6,053 bases of DNA, taken from positions 1 to 6,053 of the forward strand of contig JACCTF010000158.1 of NCBI GenBank assembly GCA_013812565.1, in the 5' to 3' direction. Within the stretch, counting starts at the first letter, position 1, and every line of letters starts with the position of its first letter. The stretch comes from Pyrinomonadaceae bacterium (GTDB taxonomy: Bacteria > Acidobacteriota > Blastocatellia > Pyrinomonadales > Pyrinomonadaceae). The notes below the pieces were generated by a model. It was given only the letters and a program-made list of their open reading frames with translations, did no database searches and had not been told where the DNA came from. Shown piece by piece: positions 1-5,639 of this stretch. A program made the translations under genes and the position numbers.

Positions 1-644
1 CTGCGAGTCCACGCGGCAGGCCCGGCCAGCGCGATTCGCAAGGGTGAGGTGCTTTGTCCCCGTTCGAACATTTGGCGAGCAGCGAGCGGCGCGTAACGCT
101 CGCCGATCATCCGGTGATGATGAGCCGCGTCGCGTACGCTGTAGTGCAGAAGGTCGCCGTGAAGCGTCTGGATACGTGCGTCTTTATCCATCTTCACGGA
201 TTCGTGAACCAGAGCCTGTTCCCAATAACCACGTCCCTTCCGGTAAAGTCTCAACTGATAGTCCGGATACCAGCCCCCGCCGCGTATCCATCTATTCATA
301 TAGAACGAACGGCGCGCGATGCGGTAGCCATCTGCCAGTTGCCCATCGTCTGCGCCCCGTAACTCCTTGATGGATGCGAGCAACTCACCTGTAACGCGCT
401 CGTCCGAATCTAAACTGAAAATCCAATCGTACTTCGCCGCTTCCGCCGCAAACTGTTTCTGTGCACCGAAACCCGGCCACGGCCGGTTGATGACCCGCGC
501 CCCGCACTCGTGAGCAATAACGCGCGTCTCGTCGGTTGACTCAGAATCTACGACCAACACTTCATCGGCCCAAGCGACCGATTCACACGCGTGGCGAATG
601 TTATCCGCTTCGTTGAAGGTGATAATCGTGGCGGTGAGCTTCAC
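1..644 (-). CDS. Glycosyltransferase family 2, WaaE/KdtX-like, C-terminus cut off by window edge
   Basis: My reading of the minus strand gives 214 residues with no stop, starting VKLTATIITFNEADNIRHAC. This is the classic GT-A fold start (ATIITFNE) of family 2 glycosyltransferases. VVDSESTDET follows at about residues 31-40, and the metal/nucleotide-sugar DxD motif (D79-S-D81) sits in FSLDSDERV. Further on, a WIRGGGWYPDYQLRLYRKG block and a VHE motif resemble the LPS-core beta-glucosyl/heptosyl transferases of the WaaE/KdtX group. Family members transfer a sugar from a nucleotide sugar to a lipid or glycan acceptor at the cytoplasmic face of the inner membrane; the exact sugar and acceptor cannot be read here. 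The GTG at 642-644 is chosen because it gives the canonical family N-terminus. A GGAG lies immediately before it, too close to be an ideal ribosome site. Relatives are around 250-260 residues, so some 40 residues probably lie outside. The gene follows tolC on the same strand after 84 bp. Confidence 0.88.
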   Translation of the reverse strand, partial: MKLTATIITFNEADNIRHACESVAWADEVLVVDSESTDETRVIAHECGARVINRPWPGFGAQKQFAAEAAKYDWIFSLDSDERVTGELLASIKELRGADDGQLADGYRIARRSFYMNRWIRGGGWYPDYQLRLYRKGRGYWEQALVHESVKMDKDARIQTLHGDLLHYSVRDAAHHHRMIGERYAPLAARQMFERGQSTSPLRIALAGPAAWTR

Positions 645-652
645 TCCGTTTG

Positions 653-729
653 AAAGGATGAAGGCGGAAGGCAGAAGGATGAAGTGAAGACAACAGAGCC
701 ATCTGCTTCTTATTCATCCTTCATCCTTT
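653..729. repeat. Imperfect palindrome in the tolC-glycosyltransferase spacer
   Basis: The arm at 653-664 (AAAGGATGAAGG) is the exact reverse complement of 718-729. The word GGATGAAG recurs at 656-663 and 677-684, and its complement CTTCATCC is at 719-726, with a partial copy nearby, so several alternative pairings are possible. On the minus-strand transcript the 5' arm is purine-rich and begins at the last base of the tolC stop codon; the 3' arm is pyrimidine-rich. No run of U follows the 3' arm, so it is not a textbook intrinsic terminator. It could attenuate read-through or stabilise the tolC mRNA 3' end. Similar word-built hairpins lie after gap and after pgk. Confidence 0.7.
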
Positions 730-2918
730 TATCTTCCCGTTGGGGCTTCGACGATCACGTTGTTGGCGCGCAGGGTGGTTGATGTCGCGCGCTGCAAATC
801 GGCGAGCGCTTTGTTGTAGTCCGTCTCGGCGCGCAGTTCCAGGTTGCGGGCGTTAGTAAGTTGGTTTAGACGTTGGAACAAGAAATAGGTTGTTGAGCGT
901 CCGACTTCGTTCAAGCGCCGCTCGCCCGCTAGTTGAAGTTCGGCGTTCTCGCGGGCCTGGCGCGACGTGAGCACGCGCCGCCGTGCGGTCTCTACGGACT
1001 GCGCCGCATTACGCACTTCAACTTCTATTGCTTGCTCCTGTGTGCGCGTCGAAGCCGCCAGTTGATTTTGCACAATGCGCGCTCCGGCGAGTTGCGCTTC
1101 GGCCGTGCGGTTGCGGAATGGAATTTCAATCGTTACGCCGACGATGACGTTGCGCGTGTTGAAGCCGAACAGGTTGCGCACTGTGCGCCCGTAACCGCCG
1201 ACCAAGGTTTCGTTGACAGCGCGCGTTTGCGGTGTGATCAAAGGAATGTCCGCGGGCGCAAGCCCTTGTGCCGCACGTAGCTGGTTAATCTGCGTCAGCA
1301 GAAAAGCATTGCCACTTGTTGCCGGGTTACCAAAGATGAGGGGCACCTGCCCGGTTCTGTTGTCACCGATTGTGTTGTCACCGGGATTTGTCGTACCGCC
1401 CGTGATCGTTCCCGTTGGAATAACGGGGGTGCCCGCTAGGCCGGTGGTTGAAACCGTTGAAACGATGTCGATGCGGGGGCGCGTTTGGTTGCGAAGATAC
1501 TGAAGGTCGATGTTGCTGATGTCTTGTTGAAGACGCAGCCGACCGAGTTCAGGACGATTCGTGCGCGCTTCGGAGAGCGCATCAGTGAGATTAATCGGTT
1601 TCGGATCATAGGTCGGGACATCCGTCGGCGTCAGCGTGGCTGACCACTCGCGCGCCAGTGGATCGCGCAGCATTAGTTGCTTGAGGTTGTTCTCCGCAAT
1701 CGAGACATTCTGCGCGGCGACCAAAACATCAGCTTCACGGTTGGCGAGTTCCGTCTGCACTTCGGCCCTTTCGAGCGGCGCGGTTGCTCCGGCGGCCACG
1801 CGCGCTTCGGTTTGTCGAAATTGCTCGCGCGTCAAGTTCAAGTTGTCGATGCGGTTCTCTTGATCGCGCAGGGCAAAGACTAAATCCCAGTAGGCGCGCT
1901 GCACACGCGCGATGACATCGATGGTCAAGCGACGGAAGTCGGCATCCGATTGTTCAAGGCGCTTGCGTTGGATGCGTATGTCGCGTCGGTAACGATCAAT
2001 TGAACGGTTGCGCAAGAGCGGCTGTGTAAATTGCACGCCGAGGTTTGACGAATAGAATGGGCTGAGTTGGGCGAAGGTTGAACCGGTGGTTTCGCGCGTG
2101 TTGTTGAAGAAAAAGTTGTACTGCCCGCCGCCTCGACCAAAGAGTTTAACCACGTTCGGGTTGAGGTTAAGGTCTGTGACGGTGAGCGTGCCCGATTCGT
2201 TTGAACCGCCGAGGGTGCTGGCAATCGGCGTGACACGATTGCTGATCTCCGGCGTGATCTGGAAGACCGGATCATAGACGCCCTCGAACGCGCGCAGTTG
2301 CGTCTCCGCATAACGAACATCATCGCGCGCAAACTCAATCTCATTGTTGCTCTCAAGCGCGCGACGGATAGCTTCATTAAGCGTGAGTGAAAGCGTGTTG
2401 TCGCCGGTGACACCGAGCCGGGTTAAATCAGGGAGCGGCGGCAGAGGTCTGGCCTGCAAATTTGTAAAGATTGGTTCACGCAATTGCTCGCCGGTGGCTG
2501 AAGGAGTCGTCCCCGGCGTCGTTGTTTGTACGCCTTGCGGGTCTGTTGCGGATGGTGCGGGCGATGTTGGCGACGCTGGCGATGTGGGCTGGGGTGCAGC
2601 TCCACTCTGCGTTGTGCCAGTTGTGCTCGGAGGCGCTTGCGGCGCGGGACGCTCGGTGCCCGGTGGGGCGGTCGGGTCCTGTGTTACAGGCCGCGCTTCA
2701 ATTGGCACGGGCGCACGTTGTCCGGTGCCCGGTGGGCGCGTCGCATCTTGCTGTGAAGGGCTGGGACGTGGCGCAGTCGTTGGCGCGGGGCTAGGCCGTG
2801 GCGCAGTGGTCGGGGTCTGCGCGCGGGCTTGCAGGAAGGTAGGCGGGAGGGCGACGGCGCACACCGTCAAGCAGAGCACGAAGATGTGCGAGACTCGGCG
2901 CAAGCGTAAACTTTGCAT
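729..2918 (-). CDS. TolC-family outer-membrane efflux protein with Pro-rich N-terminal extension
   Basis: The 729-residue product belongs to the TolC/OEP family, trimeric outer-membrane channels with a periplasmic alpha-helical tunnel that work with RND, ABC or MFS pumps. A signal peptide is visible (basic start, hydrophobic core at about residues 11-29, likely cleavage after ARA at 33). Residues 34 to about 145 are very rich in Pro, Thr and Ala, and the first conserved OEP segment (LTLNEAIRRALESNNEIEFA) starts near 178. Helical coiled-coil stretches lie at about 305-420, with a second repeat from INLTDALSEARTNRPELG (about 442) and its helices at 605-715. A Gly/Thr/Asn-rich insertion at about 490-580 lies where barrel strands and loops are expected. 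The length exceeds the usual 450-500 residues because of these two regions. ATG at 2918 is preceded by AAGGAG (2935-2930) at 11-nt spacing. No inner-membrane pump or adaptor gene is in view, so the substrate is unknown. A metal or drug efflux role or type I secretion is equally possible. Confidence 0.92.
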   Translation of the reverse strand: MQSLRLRRVSHIFVLCLTVCAVALPPTFLQARAQTPTTAPRPSPAPTTAPRPSPSQQDATRPPGTGQRAPVPIEARPVTQDPTAPPGTERPAPQAPPSTTGTTQSGAAPQPTSPASPTSPAPSATDPQGVQTTTPGTTPSATGEQLREPIFTNLQARPLPPLPDLTRLGVTGDNTLSLTLNEAIRRALESNNEIEFARDDVRYAETQLRAFEGVYDPVFQITPEISNRVTPIASTLGGSNESGTLTVTDLNLNPNVVKLFGRGGGQYNFFFNNTRETTGSTFAQLSPFYSSNLGVQFTQPLLRNRSIDRYRRDIRIQRKRLEQSDADFRRLTIDVIARVQRAYWDLVFALRDQENRIDNLNLTREQFRQTEARVAAGATAPLERAEVQTELANREADVLVAAQNVSIAENNLKQLMLRDPLAREWSATLTPTDVPTYDPKPINLTDALSEARTNRPELGRLRLQQDISNIDLQYLRNQTRPRIDIVSTVSTTGLAGTPVIPTGTITGGTTNPGDNTIGDNRTGQVPLIFGNPATSGNAFLLTQINQLRAAQGLAPADIPLITPQTRAVNETLVGGYGRTVRNLFGFNTRNVIVGVTIEIPFRNRTAEAQLAGARIVQNQLAASTRTQEQAIEVEVRNAAQSVETARRRVLTSRQARENAELQLAGERRLNEVGRSTTYFLFQRLNQLTNARNLELRAETDYNKALADLQRATSTTLRANNVIVEAPTGR
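2754..2813 (-). repeat. Tandem decapeptide repeat in the TolC linker
   Basis: Residues 36-45 (PTTAPRPSPA) and 46-55 (PTTAPRPSPS) of the TolC-like protein are a tandem duplication of a 30-bp unit. By hand comparison the two units match at 23 of 30 bases, so the repeat is old or selected at protein level. A second degenerate pair (RPPGTGQRAP at about 61-70 and APPGTERPAP at about 84-93) follows. Such stretches are probably disordered periplasmic linkers. Confidence 0.75.
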
Positions 2919-3054
2919 TAATCCGGCAACTCCTTAAAAATCGGAAAACATGATGTACTACGTTGGATGACCGACGATGGTTACAAAACCAGTAAACACG
3001 AGCACGATGAATCAATCCTTACTACGCTCTAGGCGCGAACGCAGTTTCAAAAAC

Positions 3055-3085
3055 ATTATGCGGGCAGAGGGTGCTTGACAGTCAA
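3055..3085 (-). promoter_or_regulatory. Candidate sigma70 promoter for tolC
   Basis: On the minus strand a TTGACT -35 (3085-3080) and a CATAAT -10 (3060-3055) each match 5 of 6 consensus bases. The spacer is 19 bp, longer than the preferred 17. This predicts a start near 3048 and a 5' leader of about 130 nt. Its -35 overlaps that of the plus-strand promoter within one palindrome. Confidence 0.4.
3075..3085. promoter_or_regulatory. Palindrome TTGACAGTCAA shared by the divergent -35 elements
   Basis: An 11-bp palindrome with 5-bp arms and a central A contains the -35 hexamers of both divergent candidates. It may simply reflect two overlapping -35 boxes, or it may be an operator half-site pair for a dimeric regulator. 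Only the symmetry is seen directly. Confidence 0.4.
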
Positions 3086-3104
3086 TGCGTCGGAGGCTTA
3101 TCTT
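3075..3104 (+). promoter_or_regulatory. Candidate sigma70 promoter for gap(-pgk)
   Basis: A perfect TTGACA -35 lies at 3075-3080 and a TATCTT -10 (4 of 6 matches) at 3099-3104, with an 18-bp spacer. A start near 3111 is predicted, giving a leader of about 125 nt before gap. This is the best-scoring promoter-like pair I can see in the 317-bp divergent region, and it is in the right orientation for the constitutively needed gap-pgk unit. Confidence 0.55.
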
Positions 3105-3174
3105 GCCCGTCTTCATACGCAACCGTTCTCAACTTTCTCACTATAGAGCTTTGCAGTCGAACGTGCGTCAAACG

Positions 3175-3188
3175 TTTCGCGTGCGAAA
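3175..3188. promoter_or_regulatory. Short palindrome in the gap 5' leader
   Basis: TTTCGC-GT-GCGAAA is a perfect 6-bp-arm dyad about 47 bp upstream of the gap start. As RNA it could form only a small stem of 5 bp with a 4-nt loop. As DNA it could be an operator. A chance occurrence cannot be excluded, and no known regulator site is recognised. Confidence 0.25.
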
Positions 3189-3235
3189 GGCTCGCTTCTT
3201 GAAATCAATTGTCGGCGAGGGAGGTCTTCAAATAA

Positions 3236-4243
3236 ATGGCGGTTAAAGTTGGAATTAATGGTTTTGGACGTATCGGGCGCAACGTATTGCGCACATCGCT
3301 TGGCGATGCGGACATTGATTTTGTTGCGGTCAACGATCTAACGGATACAAAGACGCTCGCGCATCTGCTCAAATACGATTCGCTGCTTGGCAATCTTGAG
3401 CAAGAGATCACCGCAACGGACAACGGCATTCGCGTCGGCCAGGACGAGTTCCGCGTCTTCTCCGAAAAAGACCCGGCCGCCATCGATTGGGAATCCGTCG
3501 GCGCAGAGATCGTTATCGAATCCACCGGCCGTTTCACCAATGCCGAAGACGCGAAGAAACATTTGCGCGGCACGGTTAAGAAAGTGATCATCTCCGCGCC
3601 CGCTAAAAACGAAGACATCACGATTGTCCTCGGCGTCAACGAAGACAAATACAATCCGAGCGAACACCACGTTGTCTCCGGCGCTTCCTGTACCACTAAC
3701 TGTCTCGCGCCGATTGCGAAAGTCATGCACCAGAAGTTCGGCATCCGCGCGGCGCAGATGACTACGATCCACTCCTATACCAACGACCAGCAACTGCTCG
3801 ATCTACCACACAAGGATCTGCGCCGGGCGCGCGCCGCCGCCCTTTCGATGATTCCAACTTCGACCGGCGCGGCCAAGGCCGTCGCGCTCGTGATGCCTGA
3901 ACTCAAAGGGAAGTTCGACGGCATCAGCGTGAGGGTTCCGACGCCCAACGTCTCGCTCGTTGATGTCGTGATGGAGCTTGAACGAGAAACCACCAAAGAG
4001 GAAGTCAACACCGCATTGAAGGATGCTGCCGGTGAAGAACTCCGCGGCATCCTCGCTGTTTCTGAAGAGCCGCTCGTTTCAGTTGACTACCGCAAGAATG
4101 AGAATTCATCCATCGTCGACGCCGAGTATACAAAGGTCATCGGCGGCCGGATGGTCAAAGTGCTTTCATGGTACGACAACGAGTGGGGCTACTCGTGCCG
4201 CGTGCGTGACCTCGTCAAGTACATGGCGCAGAAAGGACTGTAG
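3236..4243 (+). CDS. gap: Glyceraldehyde-3-phosphate dehydrogenase, type I, NAD-dependent
   Basis: This cytoplasmic enzyme oxidises and phosphorylates glyceraldehyde-3-phosphate to 1,3-bisphosphoglycerate, reducing NAD+. At 335 residues it is of normal length. The Rossmann NAD-binding start is [10 protein letters not shown] (residues 6-15). Asp34 in AVNDLTD and Leu190-Pro191 in LLDLPHKD are the pattern of NAD-specific rather than NADP-preferring enzymes. The catalytic block SCTTNCLAP places the nucleophile at Cys152, with His179 (TTIHS) as its base. Downstream are the S-loop region with [20 protein letters not shown] and the C-terminal [12 protein letters not shown] signature. ATG at 3236 is preceded by AGGGAGG (3218-3224) at 11 nt, which supports this start. 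pgk follows 82 bp downstream on the same strand and catalyses the next glycolytic step, so an operon is likely. All key residues are present and nothing suggests damage. Confidence 0.98.
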   Translation: MAVKVGINGFGRIGRNVLRTSLGDADIDFVAVNDLTDTKTLAHLLKYDSLLGNLEQEITATDNGIRVGQDEFRVFSEKDPAAIDWESVGAEIVIESTGRFTNAEDAKKHLRGTVKKVIISAPAKNEDITIVLGVNEDKYNPSEHHVVSGASCTTNCLAPIAKVMHQKFGIRAAQMTTIHSYTNDQQLLDLPHKDLRRARAAALSMIPTSTGAAKAVALVMPELKGKFDGISVRVPTPNVSLVDVVMELERETTKEEVNTALKDAAGEELRGILAVSEEPLVSVDYRKNENSSIVDAEYTKVIGGRMVKVLSWYDNEWGYSCRVRDLVKYMAQKGL

Positions 4244-4250
4244 AAAAGTT

Positions 4251-4318
4251 ATGAGTGATAGGTGATGAAGAATGAGTAAAACCTCATTCTTTCTCATCAC
4301 TCGTTACACATGACTCAT
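4251..4318. repeat. Imperfect hairpin in the gap-pgk spacer
   Basis: The core stem pairs 4262-4276 with 4283-4300: 8 bp (AGAATGAG/CTCATTCT), a 3-nt bulge (4291-4293), then 7 bp (GTGATGA/TCATCAC), around a 6-nt loop (TAAAAC). An outer pair ATGAGT/ACTCAT (4251-4256 and 4313-4318) encloses the rest. It starts 7 nt after the gap stop and ends 7 nt before the pgk ATG. There is no U-run after it, so complete termination is unlikely. It may be a processing or stability element that sets gap and pgk expression separately. It also occupies the place where a pgk ribosome-binding site would be expected. Confidence 0.75.
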
Positions 4319-4325
4319 CTTGCTT

Positions 4326-5582
4326 ATGAACAAACTTTCGATCAAAGACCTTGATTTGCAGGGCAAGCGCGTCTTCATGCGCGTGGATTTCAATGTGCCA
4401 GTGAAGGACGGCAAGGTTGAAGATGATACAAGAATCCGCGCCGCGTTGCCGACAATTCAGTACGCCGTGGACCAAGGGGCAAAAGTAATTTTGGCTTCTC
4501 ACTTGGGCAGACCGAAGGGAAAGAGAGTAGAAAAATACAGCCTGAAACCCGTCGCCCAAAAGCTAGAGGAACTTCTGAAACCGCAGTATGCAGGTGAGAT
4601 TTTGCGTGAAAATCAACCAGCTTCCGATCCCACAATTACAGAGGTTGTGTTTGCTGATGAATGTATTGGTGATGAGGTGGAAGCGAAGTTAGCCGCTCTG
4701 TACTCGGACCAAGTTCTACTTCTTGAAAATTTGCGCTTTCATGCTGAGGAGGAGGAGAACGACGAACAGTTTGCGAAGGAACTCGCTAATCTGTGTGATC
4801 TGTACGTCAACGATGCCTTTGGCACGGCGCATCGCGCGCACGCTTCGACGGCCGGGATCACGAAGCATGTCGAGCGGGCGGCGGCAGGTCTGCTAATGGA
4901 AAAGGAACTTGAGTATCTCGGTCGCGTGCGCGATAACCCTGAGCATCCGTTCGTGGCGATTCTCGGCGGCGCGAAAGTCTCGGACAAGATCAGCGTGATC
5001 AATGCGCTCATCGAACGCCGTGTTGACAAGCTCTTGATCGGCGGCGCGATGGCTTATACGTTCTTCAAGGCTGAGGGCTTCACCGTCGGCAAGTCGCTGG
5101 TTGAAGATGACAAACTGGACACGGCGAGGGAGATCAAACAGAAGGCCGAAGCGGCGGGCGTCGAACTACTGCTGCCGACAGATCACCAAGTCGTCGATAG
5201 CTACGATCCGCTTCACAGTCGCAAAACGATACCTGTCGAATTTACCAACGCCGGACTGGTCGGGTTAGACATCGGTGCAGAAACCGTCACGCTTTTCTCT
5301 AACGCCCTAAAGGATGCGAAAACCATTATCTGGAACGGCCCGATGGGGGTCTTCGAAGAAAAGGGGTTTGACGAAGGCACCATCGGGATTGCGCGCGCCG
5401 TGGCAGAAGCGGCCAAGCGCGGCGCAACTGTCGTGGTCGGCGGCGGAGATTCGGTCGCCGCCGTAACCCAAGCGGGTGTCGCCGATCAGATCACACACAT
5501 CTCTACCGGAGGCGGCGCTACGCTCGAATTCCTCGCTGGTGACGAACTGCCGGGAGTCGCTGCGCTCAACGACAAAGAATGA
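4326..5582 (+). CDS. pgk: Phosphoglycerate kinase, complete copy
   Basis: This cytoplasmic glycolytic kinase transfers the acyl phosphate of 1,3-bisphosphoglycerate to ADP, giving 3-phosphoglycerate and ATP. From ATG 4326 it has 418 residues, slightly longer than the usual 390-400. Substrate-side motifs are RVDFNVP (19-25), [12 protein letters not shown] (33-44), SHLGRPKG (58-65) and [14 protein letters not shown] (161-174). Nucleotide-side motifs are GGAKVSDK (214-221), WNGPMGVFE (336-344), GGGDS (372-376) and STGGGA (393-398). All are intact. An in-frame TTG at 4320 would add two residues, but ATG matches the family start better. Neither has a visible Shine-Dalgarno, because a hairpin fills the spacer. 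By hand count, positions 4501-4740 are about 46% GC against about 60% for 4801-5040, a shift inside the gene. The 3' third (5169-5582) is repeated in inverted orientation downstream. Confidence 0.97.
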   Translation: MNKLSIKDLDLQGKRVFMRVDFNVPVKDGKVEDDTRIRAALPTIQYAVDQGAKVILASHLGRPKGKRVEKYSLKPVAQKLEELLKPQYAGEILRENQPASDPTITEVVFADECIGDEVEAKLAALYSDQVLLLENLRFHAEEEENDEQFAKELANLCDLYVNDAFGTAHRAHASTAGITKHVERAAAGLLMEKELEYLGRVRDNPEHPFVAILGGAKVSDKISVINALIERRVDKLLIGGAMAYTFFKAEGFTVGKSLVEDDKLDTAREIKQKAEAAGVELLLPTDHQVVDSYDPLHSRKTIPVEFTNAGLVGLDIGAETVTLFSNALKDAKTIIWNGPMGVFEEKGFDEGTIGIARAVAEAAKRGATVVVGGGDSVAAVTQAGVADQITHISTGGGATLEFLAGDELPGVAALNDKE

Positions 5583-5639
5583 GATGTCAGATGCTAGATG
5601 TCAGTGAATGCCTTTCACTGACATCTAGCATCTGACCTC
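5583..5639. repeat. Near-perfect hairpin between the two pgk ends
   Basis: Positions 5586-5608 pair perfectly with 5614-5636 (23 bp) around a 5-nt loop (TGCCT). One mismatch (5585/5637) separates this stem from the mirrored gene ends. The arm is built of repeated words: GATGTCAG occurs twice (5584-5590 region and 5596-5603 region) with GATGCTA between. It lies directly after both stop codons and could act as a bidirectional 3'-end structure for convergent transcripts. No clear U-run is present on either side. Its self-complementarity also makes it a likely point for a fold-back during assembly or amplification. Confidence 0.85.

Noticed and set aside
44..370. Two overlapping plus-strand open frames at the left end
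   Set aside because: They are antisense shadows of the glycosyltransferase, which has clear family motifs on the minus strand.
653..729. Classical Rho-independent terminator after tolC
   Set aside because: The stem is AT/GA-rich with alternative pairings and no U-run follows the 3' arm, so it is reported as a palindromic repeat instead.
2344..2937. 197-codon open frame on the plus strand opposite the TolC N-terminus
   Set aside because: Its Gly/Val/Ala/Cys-rich, low-complexity product is the mirror of the Pro/Thr/Ala-rich coding strand, with no recognisable domain. The minus frame has a signal peptide and an OEP domain.
3111..3235. Riboswitch or structured leader upstream of gap
   Set aside because: Apart from one 14-bp dyad I see no extended conserved folding pattern or known riboswitch core in these 125 nt.
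3205..3744. 179-codon open frame antisense to gap
   Set aside because: The codons opposite a strongly conserved gap gene give a Ser-rich product with no motif; gap explains the region completely.
4320..4325. TTG start for pgk two codons upstream of ATG
   Set aside because: It lacks a ribosome site just as the ATG does, and the [17 protein letters not shown] start fits the family better.
5586..5636. CRISPR-like or insertion-sequence terminal repeat
   Set aside because: There is a single palindrome with a 5-nt loop, no spacers, no repeated units of constant length, no transposase and no target-site duplication; it is a hairpin between two gene ends.
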